A stretch of 64,000 nucleotides of DNA from Candidatus Methanorudis spinitermitis. GTDB taxonomy: Archaea; Methanobacteriota; Methanobacteria; Methanobacteriales; Methanobacteriaceae. The stretch covers positions 1-64,000 of the forward strand of contig JAITUQ010000028.1 in assembly GCA_031286225.1 (NCBI GenBank). Direction: 5' to 3'. The notes under the pieces are model-generated. The model did no database searches, was not told the origin of the DNA, and saw nothing but the letters and a program-made list of their open reading frames with translations. The position numbers and the translations under genes were made by a program. This document shows, one piece after another, positions 8,469 to 18,188 of the stretch (its first letter is position 1; the number at the start of each line of letters is the position of its first letter).

Positions 8469-9818
8469 ATGGCATATGAAGAACCAATTAGAGATTATGA
8501 TAGAATAGTCGAAAATTGTACTTGTGCTTTCTGTGGTTGTAATTGTGATGATTTAACCTATCTAATTAAAGATGAGCATGTTGTTGGTGTAAGACATGCA
8601 TGTCGTTTAGGTGCAAGTAAAATTATGGAAGATATGGACCAAAGACTATTAGTACCTATGATTCGTAATGAAGAAGGGAATCTTGTTGAGACTGACTGGG
8701 ATACTGCATTAGATAAAGCTGCAGAACTCATTGCTGGTGCTGTAAGACCTGTTTTCTATGGGTGGAGTGAGACATCAATTGAAACCATGAAACAAGGTAT
8801 TAAATTAGGAGAAAGTGTAGGTGCAGTTTTAGATAATCAAGCTACTATTTGTCATGGGCCTTCTCTTCAAGCTGTTCAAAATTCAGGATACCCTGTCAAC
8901 ACATTAGGAGAAGTTAAAAACCGGGCAGATATGGTTGTTTACACTGGAAGTAATGCAATGAATTCTCACCCAAGGCACATGGGAAGATATTCTGCTTTCC
9001 CAAGAGGATACTTCAGAAAAAGAGGTAGATTTGACAGAACTATTGTTACTATGGATCCAAGATATACGGATACTGCAAAAATGTCTGATATATGGGTAGG
9101 ATTTGAACCAAATGGTGATTATGAGTTTTACACTGCTTTAAGAGCTGCTATAAAAGGTAAAGAACTTAAACAAGAAGTGATTTCTGGAATTCCTAAAGAA
9201 ACTGTCGTCGAGTTAGCTGAAGCAATGAAAAATACTCAATATGGTTGTCTTTTCTTTGGTTTAGGATTAACTCACTCATTAGCTAAACAAAGAAATATCG
9301 ATGCAGGAATTAGATTGATTCAAGATTTGAACAAATATACTAAATGGAATTTGGTGCCTATGAGGGGACACTTTAATGTTAATGGGTTTAATATTTTCAT
9401 GTCATTTGAAATGGGATACCCATATGGTGTTGACTTTTCAAGAGGTTATCCAAGATACATGAATGGTGAAACAAACACTATTGATTTGTTAACAAGAGAA
9501 GAAGTTGATGTTTTCATGGTAATTGCTGCTGATCCTGGTGCTCACTTCCCTGGAGGAGCTAACAGACATCTAGCTAATATTCCTGTTATTCAAGTTGATA
9601 TTCATTGGGGGCCTTCTACAGAACTTGCTGATATTGTTCTTCCAGGATCATTCGTTGGCGTAGAAGTTGCAGGAACTAGTTATAGGATGGATGGTGTTCC
9701 AATATATATGAAAAAGGCTATTGATAAGCCTGAAACCTGTAGAGATGACGAATGGATTATTAAAGAACTTTATGATAGAGTTCAAAAAATTAAAGGCGAA
9801 AGAATAGCTAGTAAATAA
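8469..9818 (+). CDS. fwdB: FwdB, catalytic subunit of formylmethanofuran dehydrogenase
   Basis: FwdB reduces CO2 to formate at a tungsten- or molybdenum-bis-pterin centre; the formate is then passed to FwdA. The N-terminal cysteine set [12 protein letters not shown] (residues 17-28) plus C45 binds a [4Fe-4S] cluster. The predicted metal-ligand position is Cys128 in ATICHGPS. Selenocysteine occupies this position in some methanogens; here it is an ordinary TGT codon. Length (449 aa) is normal. Whether the enzyme is the W or Mo form cannot be decided from sequence by eye. It lies between fwdD (15-bp gap) and fwdA (11-bp gap), a gene order different from the fwdHFGDACB of Methanothermobacter. 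Confidence 0.95.
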   Translation: MAYEEPIRDYDRIVENCTCAFCGCNCDDLTYLIKDEHVVGVRHACRLGASKIMEDMDQRLLVPMIRNEEGNLVETDWDTALDKAAELIAGAVRPVFYGWSETSIETMKQGIKLGESVGAVLDNQATICHGPSLQAVQNSGYPVNTLGEVKNRADMVVYTGSNAMNSHPRHMGRYSAFPRGYFRKRGRFDRTIVTMDPRYTDTAKMSDIWVGFEPNGDYEFYTALRAAIKGKELKQEVISGIPKETVVELAEAMKNTQYGCLFFGLGLTHSLAKQRNIDAGIRLIQDLNKYTKWNLVPMRGHFNVNGFNIFMSFEMGYPYGVDFSRGYPRYMNGETNTIDLLTREEVDVFMVIAADPGAHFPGGANRHLANIPVIQVDIHWGPSTELADIVLPGSFVGVEVAGTSYRMDGVPIYMKKAIDKPETCRDDEWIIKELYDRVQKIKGERIASK

Positions 9819-9829
9819 TAGGTGAAATA

Positions 9830-11539
9830 ATGGAATACATAATTAAAAATGGTACTGTTTATGATCCTACTAATAATGTTGCTGGGGAAAAGAAAGACAT
9901 TATGTTTAAAGATGGCAAGATTGTCGACAATGTTTCTTCTGATGCAAAGGTAATAGATGCAAATGATAAAATTGTCATGGCTGCTGGTATTGATCCTCAT
10001 TCTCACATTGCAGGACCAAAATTAGTTGTAGGAAGGTTATACAGACCAGAAGATTCAAGAAGGGGAATTAAATCTAAGACTGATGTTACTCGTGCAGAAA
10101 CTGGATTTTCTATACCGAATTGTCCTGCAACTGGTTACAGATATTCTAGAATGGGATATGGAACTGTTATTGAAGCAGCTATGCCTCCTTTAGAAGCAAA
10201 ACACACGCATGAAGAAATTATAGCAACTCCTAATATTGATATTGGAGCATTGTCATTGTTTGGTAACAACTGGTTTGTATTAGAATATGCAAAAGATAAC
10301 AATATTGATGATTTGGCTACTTTTATTTCTAAATGGTTAAAACTTACTAGGGGATATGGAGTTAAAATAGTAAACCCTGGTGGTAGTGAAGCTTGGGGTT
10401 GGGGAATGAATGTACATGGTATAGATGATCCTGTTCCTTATTTTGATGTTTCTTCTCGTGATATTATTCATTCATTAGCTGAAGCTAATGAAAAATTAGG
10501 ACTTCCTCATTCAATACACCTTCACCCAAACGATTTAGGACATCCTGGTAACTATGAAACTACTGTATCAAGTATGGATATTGTAAAAGATGTATCTAAA
10601 AATTCTCCTGTAAGAGATCAAACTGTCCACATGACTCACATCCAGTACCACTCTTATGCTGGTACTAACTGGAGAGATTTCGAATCTGGTGCTGAAGATG
10701 TAGCTAAATTCATTAATAATAATGACTATGTCACTTGTGATGTTGGTCAGATAACTTTAGATGAAACTACTACAATGACTGCTGATGCTCCTATGGAATT
10801 TGATCTTCACCAATTGAATGGTCTTAAGTGGGCTAATAAAGATATTGAACTTGAAACTGCAGCAGGTATTGTTCCATTTATTTATTCTGGAAGAAACAGT
10901 GTACATTCTGTTCAATGGGCTATTGGACTTGAAATGTTCTTAATGGTTGAAAACCCATGGCAAATCATGTTGACCACTGACAGTCCTAATGCAGGACCAT
11001 TCATAAGATATCCTAGAGTTATCTCTTGGTTAATGAGTAATAAACGCAGAGTGGAAATGATTGAAAATGGAGAAGTCCATAAAGCTGTAGGAAGAAAATC
11101 TATAATAGCTACATTAGATCGTGAATATGATTTCAATGAAATAGCTACTATCTCAAGAGCTGCTCCTGCAAGAGCTTACGGATTTGCGGATAAAGGTCAT
11201 TTAGGTGTTGGAGCTAGAGCAGATATAGCTGTTTATGACATTAACCCTAATAATATTGATCCATCTAATGATTATGAAGCTATTGAACATGCATTTGGAA
11301 ATGCAGCTTTAACAGTTAAAGATGGACAAATCCTGGTTAAAGATGGTGAAGTTGTTTCTACTAAAGAAAGCCAAACTATTTGGACAAATGTTCAAGGGTT
11401 AGAAGAACAAGAAAATGTACTTATGAAAAAGATCATGCCAGTATTTGACAAATATTACACTGTTAAATTCGAAAATTACCCTGTCTTTGATAACTATGTA
11501 CCTAACCCAATACAAGTCAATGTTCAAGCAGGTAAGTAA
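9830..11539 (+). CDS. fwdA: FwdA, amidohydrolase-type subunit
   Basis: FwdA is the dinuclear-metal amidohydrolase-fold subunit that condenses formate with methanofuran to give formylmethanofuran. The beta-strand 1 metal motif PHSHIAG lies at about residues 57-63, with further conserved histidines in '[14 protein letters not shown]' near 229 and '[11 protein letters not shown]' near 265. The C-terminal ARADIAVYD segment is typical of the superfamily. Length is 569 aa, as expected. It follows fwdB and precedes fwdC by 18 bp to the chosen TTG start. Confidence 0.95.
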   Translation: MEYIIKNGTVYDPTNNVAGEKKDIMFKDGKIVDNVSSDAKVIDANDKIVMAAGIDPHSHIAGPKLVVGRLYRPEDSRRGIKSKTDVTRAETGFSIPNCPATGYRYSRMGYGTVIEAAMPPLEAKHTHEEIIATPNIDIGALSLFGNNWFVLEYAKDNNIDDLATFISKWLKLTRGYGVKIVNPGGSEAWGWGMNVHGIDDPVPYFDVSSRDIIHSLAEANEKLGLPHSIHLHPNDLGHPGNYETTVSSMDIVKDVSKNSPVRDQTVHMTHIQYHSYAGTNWRDFESGAEDVAKFINNNDYVTCDVGQITLDETTTMTADAPMEFDLHQLNGLKWANKDIELETAAGIVPFIYSGRNSVHSVQWAIGLEMFLMVENPWQIMLTTDSPNAGPFIRYPRVISWLMSNKRRVEMIENGEVHKAVGRKSIIATLDREYDFNEIATISRAAPARAYGFADKGHLGVGARADIAVYDINPNNIDPSNDYEAIEHAFGNAALTVKDGQILVKDGEVVSTKESQTIWTNVQGLEEQENVLMKKIMPVFDKYYTVKFENYPVFDNYVPNPIQVNVQAGK

Positions 11540-11557
11540 GAACTAGAGGTGTTTAAT

Positions 11558-12367
11558 TTGAAAACTATAACTTTTAATCAAAAGAAGATTTCTTCAATAG
11601 CGCTTGAATTCGATGAATTGATTCCTGATGAAGTTTTTAACTGGAAAAAATCAGATTTCGATAAATATATGGTACCTATTGGAAATTCTAGATTTCCACT
11701 TTCTGACTATTTTGATATTGAAGTGGAAGGAGAAGCTGAATCTCCTGCTCAAGTTAAAATGGTTCTTAATGGGGATTTAGGTAGAGTTAAATATATTGGT
11801 TGTAAAATGACTGATGGTCAAATTGTTACAAACAGTAGCGTGGATCTTCACTGTGGTGCTGAAATGTCTGGAGGCAGTATTCTTATCAATGGTGATGCTG
11901 AAAGCTATGCGGGCAGAGAAATGACTGGTGGAGAACTAGAAATCATGGGTAATGTAAAAGAATTCTGTGGTGCTTCTTACATTGGTGATTGGAGAGGTAT
12001 GACTGGAGGAATTATTACTATTCATGGTAATGCTGGAAAACAATTAGGAGAATGTTTATCTGGTGGAGAAATCCATGTTAAAGGAGATTGTGATATTTTA
12101 GCCGGTATTCACATGAATAAAGGACTTATTCGGATTGATGGCGATGTAACTAGGTCACCTGGTGGGCAAATGTTAAATGGAGATATTGTTATCAATGGCT
12201 CTGTTTCAAGATTCCTTGAAAGTTTTAATCAGGATGAGATTGTTTTAGATCCAACTATCGCTGGAAAATCATTCCTAGGAAAATATGTGAAATTCACTGG
12301 AGATATTGTAAGAAACGGTAAAGGAACTATTTGGTTATCTGCAGAGAAAAATAGGCATTTGCTCTGA
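11558..12367 (+). CDS. fwdC: FwdC, beta-helix subunit
   Basis: The chain is built from repeats such as [17 protein letters not shown] and MTGGEIEI-type units around residues 95-225, which form the right-handed parallel beta-helix of FwdC (also found in glutamate synthase GXGXG domains). Methanofuran binds at the FwdA/FwdC interface in the known structure. I choose the TTG at 11558 because AGAGGTG lies seven bases upstream. An alternative GTG at 11549 would overlap that site. It is the last gene of the operon and is followed by a T-rich stretch. Confidence 0.93.
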   Translation: MKTITFNQKKISSIALEFDELIPDEVFNWKKSDFDKYMVPIGNSRFPLSDYFDIEVEGEAESPAQVKMVLNGDLGRVKYIGCKMTDGQIVTNSSVDLHCGAEMSGGSILINGDAESYAGREMTGGELEIMGNVKEFCGASYIGDWRGMTGGIITIHGNAGKQLGECLSGGEIHVKGDCDILAGIHMNKGLIRIDGDVTRSPGGQMLNGDIVINGSVSRFLESFNQDEIVLDPTIAGKSFLGKYVKFTGDIVRNGKGTIWLSAEKNRHLL

Positions 12368-12371
12368 TTTA

Positions 12372-12413
12372 ACCTTTATTTTTTTTATTCTTTTATTCTT
12401 TTTTTTATTTTAC
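12372..12413 (+). terminator. T-rich terminator after the fwd operon
   Basis: Immediately after the fwdC stop codon the plus strand has clustered runs of 5 to 8 Ts broken by single A or C. This is the usual intrinsic termination signal in methanogen archaea and needs no hairpin. Confidence 0.6.
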
Positions 12414-12449
12414 CTGATATTTCAAGATACATTTGATAAATTGTTTTTT

Positions 12450-12747
12450 GTTATAACTAATAATTTATTAGTTTTCAGTTTTTTGTATAATCTTTTAAGT
12501 TATTCTCGTATTTTTGATAAGTTATAAATAATAACTTTTTAGTTTTTAGTTTTTTGTTATAATTGTGTAAGTTATAAATAATAACTTTTTAGTTTTTAGT
12601 TTTAATATATAAGTTATAACTAATAATCTTTATTTTACTTATTAATAAACTTAAGTAAGATAAAAATATAAAAGAATATAAGAAATTTTATTCTTTTATA
12701 AAATTTTTTTATAAAATAAAAAATAATTAATATTATAACTAATAATC
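12450..12747. repeat. Five copies of a TTATAA(C/A)TAATAA motif, two in a 50-bp direct repeat
   Basis: The motif occurs at 12450-12463, 12521-12535, 12571-12585, 12613-12628 and 12732-12747. The first copy continues into a perfect palindrome, AACTAATAA-T-TTATTAGTT. Copies two and three lie in a 35-bp direct repeat spaced 50 bp apart (about 12519-12553 and 12569-12603). Copies four and five share TTATAACTAATAATCTT. The last copy ends 26 bp before the start of the first small paralogous gene. The spacing is irregular and the arms are palindromic, which suits a multi-site operator better than a CRISPR array. Confidence 0.6.
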
Positions 12748-12773
12748 TTCAGTAGCAAAAAATTGTGGTTAAT

Positions 12774-13067
12774 ATGAATGAAGAAATTGTGCTAAATCCC
12801 GATGAAGTTTTAAATTATGTAAAATTGAATGTAAAAGAAGAAGATACTTTAGAAATATCTTATAATAGGATATTTGCACCAGGAGAAGTTTTGGATGTTA
12901 AAGTAGAGGAAGAATTTGGGGATGAACTCATAATCATTTCTCTTCATTTAAATGGAGAACTTGTTAATGATGTTGTTGAAATTAATTTGAATGATATTAA
13001 AGATGATTTGCTGGAAATTTGCCACATAACTGATGAAAAAAAAACTATCATTGTCATTGAAGATTAA
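12774..13067 (+). CDS. Small conserved methanogen protein of unknown function, copy 1
   Basis: This 97-residue acidic protein has no cysteines in a motif and no signal peptide. It is clearly paralogous to the next gene: both share 'SYNRIFAPGEVL/SYNRVFTPGEVL', 'VEINLNDIKDDLLEICHI/VEVDVEEIKDDLIEVTHI' and a terminal 'KTIIVIE/KTVILIE'. It may belong to the DUF2097 family of methanogen proteins, but that is from memory. The ATG at 12774 is preferred over the GTG at 12765 because GTGGT sits just upstream. Its position between the fwd operon and the Mo/W transporter, behind the repeated motif, suggests a role or regulation connected with metal supply; this is inference. Confidence 0.75.
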   Translation: MNEEIVLNPDEVLNYVKLNVKEEDTLEISYNRIFAPGEVLDVKVEEEFGDELIIISLHLNGELVNDVVEINLNDIKDDLLEICHITDEKKTIIVIED

Positions 13068-13218
13068 ATAGCTAATTTCTAATTGTTAATAGAACATCGT
13101 CTAATTTAATTAAAAAAGACTTATAACTTTCTTTTATATATATTAATAATTATCTTTTCAGGATATTATATAAAAAAATAGATACATAAACAATATTGAT
13201 TTTTGGTTGGTGGAAATG

Positions 13219-13530
13219 ATGATTACAAAAGAAGTAGAGATGGATTGTGATTTAGCTATAGACTATATTAAAAAAAATGTGAATGCTCATGATATATTAG
13301 AACTTTCTTATAATCGGGTATTCACTCCTGGTGAAGTTTTAAGTATAGATACATCTGAATATAATGGTAAAGAAGGATTAAAAGTCATAATTCATGTTTC
13401 CGAAGATACATTTACATCTACTGTTGAAGTTGATGTTGAGGAAATAAAAGATGATTTAATAGAAGTTACTCACATTCCGAAAAATAAAGATGAAAAAACA
13501 GTCATTTTAATAGAAAAATGTGAATTATAG
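13219..13530 (+). CDS. Small conserved methanogen protein of unknown function, copy 2
   Basis: This paralogue of the preceding gene is about 103 aa from ATG 13219 (an ATG at 13216 is equally possible), with GGTGG at 13209-13213 as ribosome site. It shares the central SYNRVFTPGEVL box and the KDDLIEVTHI box. The two copies are separated by about 150 bp, enough for a separate promoter: TATATATTAAT lies near 13136-13146. The gene is convergent with modC, whose stop is 13 bp away. Function is unknown. Confidence 0.75.
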   Translation: MITKEVEMDCDLAIDYIKKNVNAHDILELSYNRVFTPGEVLSIDTSEYNGKEGLKVIIHVSEDTFTSTVEVDVEEIKDDLIEVTHIPKNKDEKTVILIEKCEL

Positions 13531-13542
13531 TTATTTTTGAAA

Positions 13543-14697
13543 TTAGTTAATAGTGGCATGATTAAATTTTTCATGATCACTAATTATATTAACATTCAAT
13601 GATTTGAAACTAATATACACTTCTTTATTTTTTTTCACAGATAATATATCTGCTGAACTTTTGGTCAAAAGCCCTTTAAATATATGATCTTCAATAGCTA
13701 CATTTACTAAAACAGTAGGGCCTGATTCAATGATTTCTGTTATTTTTCCTTTCATTTGATTTCTTGCTGAAGATTCAAATTTTTCATTAGAAAAAATAAT
13801 ATTTTCTGGTCGAATAGCTATTAAAACTTTAATTTCCTTATTTATATATTCATTTTTTTCATTAAAAATCTCTTTGTATTTTTTATTTATTTTATTGATA
13901 CAGTTAATATCTGAACTGTTTATGGTTGTTTTATCACCAATTTTTATTTTTGCTACTTCTGGACTTATTTCAGTAATTTTTCCTTCAAAAATATTTTGAA
14001 CTCCCACAAAGTCAGCTACAAAATTACTTTCAGGTCGAGAAAAAACTTCGGAAGTATTGCCCAATTGGTGTATGTTCCCATCTTTCATAATACCTACTCT
14101 ATCTGCTAAATTCCAAACATCATTAAAGTTATGAGTAACATGAAGACATGTAGTTTTATATTCTTTGCAAACGTTTTTAATTAAGGATGTTAATTTAGAC
14201 TGTGTGGCAACATCTAAAGCACTAAATGGCTCATCCATCAAAATCATCTTTGGCTCAACAATAAGTGCTCGAGCAAGGCTTGTTCTTTGAGCTTCACCTC
14301 CACTCAATGTGTCAATATTCCTGTGCAAAATATTGTCAATTTTCATTTTTTTAGCTATTTCGTTTATTTTTTTAGCTACTTCTTTCTTTGAAAATTTTTT
14401 TTGGGCACCATAAGCTATGTTATCATAAACATCCATATTAGGAAATAAAATAGTATCTTGATATACTATACTGATACCACGATCTTCAGGAGGAATATCA
14501 TTTATAATTTTATTTTTTAACTTAATTGTTCCTTTAATTGGTTTATAAAAACCAATAATTGTTTCAAGCAAGACAGATTTTCCTGATCCTGTAGGTCCAA
14601 TCAATACAAGATATTCTCCTTCTTTAAGATTTAAATTTACATTTTTTAAATGAAATTCTCCTAAATCTACAGATAAATTTTTAATTTCTAAATACAT
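13543..14697 (-). CDS. modC: Molybdate/tungstate ABC transporter ATPase (ModC/WtpC type)
   Basis: This 384-aa ABC ATPase has Walker A GPTGSGKS, the ABC signature LSGGEAQRTSLARAL, Walker B ILMDEPFSALD and the switch histidine in LHVTHNF. The C-terminal third (about residues 230-375) looks like a TOBE-type regulatory domain, with strands such as NIFEGKITEI and MKGKITEIIESGP. It is the last gene of a minus-strand set with the permease and binding protein. Whether molybdate or tungstate is preferred cannot be told from sequence. Confidence 0.9.
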   Translation of the reverse strand: MYLEIKNLSVDLGEFHLKNVNLNLKEGEYLVLIGPTGSGKSVLLETIIGFYKPIKGTIKLKNKIINDIPPEDRGISIVYQDTILFPNMDVYDNIAYGAQKKFSKKEVAKKINEIAKKMKIDNILHRNIDTLSGGEAQRTSLARALIVEPKMILMDEPFSALDVATQSKLTSLIKNVCKEYKTTCLHVTHNFNDVWNLADRVGIMKDGNIHQLGNTSEVFSRPESNFVADFVGVQNIFEGKITEISPEVAKIKIGDKTTINSSDINCINKINKKYKEIFNEKNEYINKEIKVLIAIRPENIIFSNEKFESSARNQMKGKITEIIESGPTVLVNVAIEDHIFKGLLTKSSADILSVKKNKEVYISFKSLNVNIISDHEKFNHATIN

Positions 14698-14776
14698 TAC
14701 TAATCAAAACCAATTGTTTTGTATTTCATTATTTTAATCATAATTTTTATTTTTGAAAGATTTATAAATATTTTTT

Positions 14777-15568
14777 TTAAAAACTTGAACTATAGCTTTC
14801 TTTTGCATATTTTTCCATAACAGCTATTGCTATAAAAGAAATTATGACCAAAAGAATCCCTGCTGTTATTGACATGTCAATATCTCCAGTTGAAAGATTT
14901 AAATACATTGAAACAGCCAAAGTTTCAGTTTTCATCAATATTCCTCCACCAACAAAGAGAACAGACGCAAATGTTCCTATGCAACGAGCAATAGCTATTA
15001 TCCCACTAGCAAAAAGTCCTTTTTTGGCTAATGGTAATGTAACATTAAAAAAAGTAGCTATTTCACTGTATCCTAAACTACGTGACACAAATTCATATCT
15101 TGGATCTATATAATTAAATGTTGAATATAAGACTTTCACTGCAAAGGGAAAAGCTACAAAAAATTGGGCAATTATTATTCCAGTAGTATTAAAAACAAGT
15201 TCAATTCCTAGGATTTCAAGATAATTTCCTATTCCATTAGATCCTAAAAACATTAAAAGAGCAATACCAACAACAATTTCTGGAAATGCCATAGGTAAAT
15301 CAATTATAATTTTGAACAATCTTTTCAATGGAAATTCATACCTAGCTAATGTATAGGCCATTGGAATACAACAAATCATAATAAGGGTTGCAGATATTAA
15401 AGAAGTAAATAATGTTAATGAAATAGCAAAAACCATTTCTTCTGAAAATAAAGCATTTATAAATCCGTCAAAAGTAGGTATTAAAAACATGCTTCCTATA
15501 ACTACAAAAAATATTAGTGTAATAGCTATTGTTATTCCAATAAACATTAATTCAAATTTTGAACGCAT
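14777..15568 (-). CDS. modB: Molybdate/tungstate ABC transporter permease
   Basis: This 263-aa membrane protein has six predicted transmembrane segments, starting with an N-terminal hydrophobic helix at about residues 8-32. The coupling-helix region EFVSRSLGYSEIATFFNVTLPLAKKG is the EAA motif that contacts the ATPase. It lies between the binding protein (92 bp upstream) and the ATPase (79 bp downstream) on the minus strand, in the order modA-modB-modC. Confidence 0.9.
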   Translation of the reverse strand: MRSKFELMFIGITIAITLIFFVVIGSMFLIPTFDGFINALFSEEMVFAISLTLFTSLISATLIMICCIPMAYTLARYEFPLKRLFKIIIDLPMAFPEIVVGIALLMFLGSNGIGNYLEILGIELVFNTTGIIIAQFFVAFPFAVKVLYSTFNYIDPRYEFVSRSLGYSEIATFFNVTLPLAKKGLFASGIIAIARCIGTFASVLFVGGGILMKTETLAVSMYLNLSTGDIDMSITAGILLVIISFIAIAVMEKYAKESYSSSF

Positions 15569-15660
15569 ATATTTAACACCTTAATTGATTAGTTGACTCA
15601 TTCTTTTTAAATTGGAGGTATTATTATTTAATCTTTTCTATTTTGTCGAATAGTAACTGA

Positions 15661-16461
15661 TTATACTTCGAATCCCCATTTTTTCCAAATTTCTTTACCT
15701 TCATCTGATGTAATAAATTCTTCAAATTTTTGAGCAGCATCTTTATCTTTAACAAAGTTTGTAATTCCAATAGGAACAGTACTTATTTCGTTTTCATCTG
15801 TAGGTATTTTTATAACTTCTATTTTACCATCACTTTCTTTCCAAGAAGCCATGTCTTCCCAAACTATGGTTGCATCTACTTGCCCAGTTATTAAATAGGT
15901 AAGTAACTGGTTAACAGTTGTGCTGGTAACCACAATATTTTTTTCTACAGCAATGTTCAAGTTATTTTTTTCAAGTATTTTAGCTGTGGCTTTACCAATA
16001 GCTGGACCATTCTTTTCACCAATTCCAACTTTAACTCCATCTTTAGCTAAATCCTTAAGTGAGGTTATATTTTTAGGATTTCCTTTTTCTACAATTATCA
16101 CAGGAACATTTTTTGTAATATTTTTAACAGTATTGTTATCTATGTAGCCATTGTTCATAGCATCTTCCATATATTTATAATCAGCAGGTAAAAACACATC
16201 TCCTTTTTTTTGGCTTTCAAGAGTTGCGAATAATTCACCACTTCCACCATACTTAGAATTAACTTTTATATTTGGGTATTTTTTATTAAATTCACTTATA
16301 AGTTCTGGACCAACTTTACTAAAACCTGCAGCAAATAATACATCGATACTTTCTTTTTCATCTAATTCAGAATTATTAATGATATCACTCAAATATATTC
16401 CAGTTATAGCTATAATAGCTATTGTTACAATACAAATTATTGTTATTTTCTTTTTTTCCAT
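15661..16461 (-). CDS. modA: Molybdate/tungstate-binding protein (ModA family)
   Basis: The N-terminus has lysines followed by a hydrophobic stretch at about residues 8-24 (IICIVTIAIIAITGIYL), acting as signal or membrane anchor; there is no lipobox cysteine. The mature part starts with IDVLFAAGFSKVGPELISEF and contains GGSGELFATLES and 'VFLPADYKYMEDA', typical of ModA oxyanion-binding proteins. At 266 aa it is ModA-sized, shorter than WtpA. It is the first gene of the transporter operon, preceded by GGAGATATAT. Confidence 0.88.
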   Translation of the reverse strand: MEKKKITIICIVTIAIIAITGIYLSDIINNSELDEKESIDVLFAAGFSKVGPELISEFNKKYPNIKVNSKYGGSGELFATLESQKKGDVFLPADYKYMEDAMNNGYIDNNTVKNITKNVPVIIVEKGNPKNITSLKDLAKDGVKVGIGEKNGPAIGKATAKILEKNNLNIAVEKNIVVTSTTVNQLLTYLITGQVDATIVWEDMASWKESDGKIEVIKIPTDENEISTVPIGITNFVKDKDAAQKFEEFITSDEGKEIWKKWGFEV

Positions 16462-16877
16462 ATATATCTCCTTTTAAATAAATTTTTCCATCATGATATA
16501 TTATGCATATCGATGTTGTAATTAAATTCAATTTTATTATATATAAATATTACTCAATGTTCAAAATTTTTCTATTAATGCTTCATTTAAATTTTTTTTA
16601 TTTTAAAAAATTTATTTATTTTTTAAATTTAGAAAATTTTTATTATTTTTAAAAAATTCAGATAAATTTTTATTTAATCTAATAAATAGTTATTATTAAA
16701 TATTCATTATTCTATATATTGATTATTATTAATTAAATTATAAAATAAAAGATTTATATTAATATTTAAAATAATGATCATTACGAAGATTATTTTCATA
16801 ACTATAAATTTATAAAATTATAAAAACAAAATTTATTTTATTTAATAACATTTAAAAGATTAATGGTGAGATTTTTC
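16462..16877. promoter_or_regulatory. Divergent promoter region between modA and the ChlI-like gene
   Basis: These 416 bp separate two divergent operons. Toward modA there is a TATA-like TTATATATAA near 16538-16547 on the minus strand. Toward the ChlI-like gene there are TATAAATTTATAAAATTATAA strings near 16803-16822. A perfect 12-bp palindrome, TAATGATCATTA, lies at 16772-16783. No archaeal molybdate-repressor consensus that I can name is present. Confidence 0.4.
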
Positions 16878-18188
16878 ATGAAAAAAAATGTTTTTCCTTT
16901 TACAGCTATTGTAGCTCAGGAGAAAATTAAGAAAGCTCTTATTTTAAATGCTATTAATCCATCAATTGGTGGAGTTTTAATAAAAGGAGATAGGGGTACA
17001 GGTAAAACCACGGCTGTAAGAGCATTAGCTGATCTTTTACCTAAAATAGAAGTTGTAGAAAACTGTGCATTTAATTGTGATGAAAGTAGCTATAAAGAAT
17101 TTGAGCTTTTCAAAGCCAATGGTAAATTAGCTAGTGATGAGATATCATTGGTTGAAAAACCTATGAAAGTTGTTGAACTGCCTTTAGGTGCAACTGAAGA
17201 TAGGGTGCTTGGTTCTCTTGACATTGAAAAAGCTTTACATGAGGGTATTAAGGCTTTAGAACCTGGTATTTTAGCTCAAGCAAATCGTAACATATTATAT
17301 ATTGATGAGATTAACCTTCTTGATGATAATCTTGTTGATATTTTACTAGATGCGGCAGCATATGGTGTTAATATTATTGAAAGGGAAGGAATATCTATTT
17401 CTCATCCATCTGAATTCATATTAGTTGGTACCATGAATCCAGAAGAAGGTGAACTTAGAGGACAACTATCAGATAGGATTGGTTTAGAAATTCAAGTTAA
17501 AGCTATTTTAGATATAGATGAAAGGATTCTTATAATGAAAAGAAGGGAAGAATTTGAAAAAAATCCTATTTTATTTAACAAGAACTTTGAAAAAGACCAG
17601 AAATCACTTCAAAATAAGATTGTTGAAGCAATCAAAATTTTAGGTAATGTTGAAATTAATGGTACTTTCTTAGAAATAATAGCTAAAATAACATTAGAGT
17701 TAGGTAGTGAAGGTCATAGAAGTGATATTTCTATTTTAAAAACTGCAAAAACAATAGCTGCATTTAATCAACATTTAAAAGTTAGTGATTCTGATTTAGA
17801 AGAAGCTATTTCTCTAGTACTTGGAGAAGATAATCTTCTTTCCCAAAGAATTCAAAAGATTAAAAATGCTATTGAAAAAAGAGAAGAATTAAATGAGGAT
17901 GGAGAAAAAATCAATGAAACATTCCAAGATTTACTTAATGATAAACTTCAAAAAATAAATGAAAAACTCGATCAAAGCATGGTAAAGGATGAAAATCATC
18001 ATAAAAGTAAAGAAAATACTGAGCATGTTGATTTAGGAAACAATAAATCAAAAGAATTAAATTTTCTAGATGATTCTGATTTTGAGGCTAAAGATGATTT
18101 TGAATCTAAAATAAATGAAGGTGAAAGATTAGAAAATTTTAATGAAATAGAATCACTAGAAAGGAAGATTGATATAAAAAAATTCTAA
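16878..18188 (+). CDS. ChlI/BchI-like AAA+ chelatase subunit
   Basis: This AAA+ ATPase has Walker [10 protein letters not shown] (about residues 37-45), the [14 protein letters not shown] insertion typical of Mg-chelatase I subunits, Walker [13 protein letters not shown], sensor motif [20 protein letters not shown], and a long charged C-terminal tail after about residue 320. With a VWA partner it would drive metal insertion by a large chelatase subunit (CobN/ChlH type), but no such gene is in the window. I choose the ATG at 16878 because GGTGAG lies eight bases before it. The stop overlaps the start of the next gene, so the two are translationally coupled. Confidence 0.85.
   Translation: MKKNVFPFTAIVAQEKIKKALILNAINPSIGGVLIKGDRGTGKTTAVRALADLLPKIEVVENCAFNCDESSYKEFELFKANGKLASDEISLVEKPMKVVELPLGATEDRVLGSLDIEKALHEGIKALEPGILAQANRNILYIDEINLLDDNLVDILLDAAAYGVNIIEREGISISHPSEFILVGTMNPEEGELRGQLSDRIGLEIQVKAILDIDERILIMKRREEFEKNPILFNKNFEKDQKSLQNKIVEAIKILGNVEINGTFLEIIAKITLELGSEGHRSDISILKTAKTIAAFNQHLKVSDSDLEEAISLVLGEDNLLSQRIQKIKNAIEKREELNEDGEKINETFQDLLNDKLQKINEKLDQSMVKDENHHKSKENTEHVDLGNNKSKELNFLDDSDFEAKDDFESKINEGERLENFNEIESLERKIDIKKF

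Noticed and set aside
8850-8862. Selenocysteine position in FwdB
   Set aside because: The codon for residue 128 is TGT (Cys), not TGA, so no selenocysteine is needed.
12519-12603. Possible CRISPR-like array (35-bp repeat twice, 50-bp period)
   Set aside because: Only two full copies, a spacer of about 15 bp, and no cas genes; the related motif copies are irregularly spaced. It suits regulatory repeats better.
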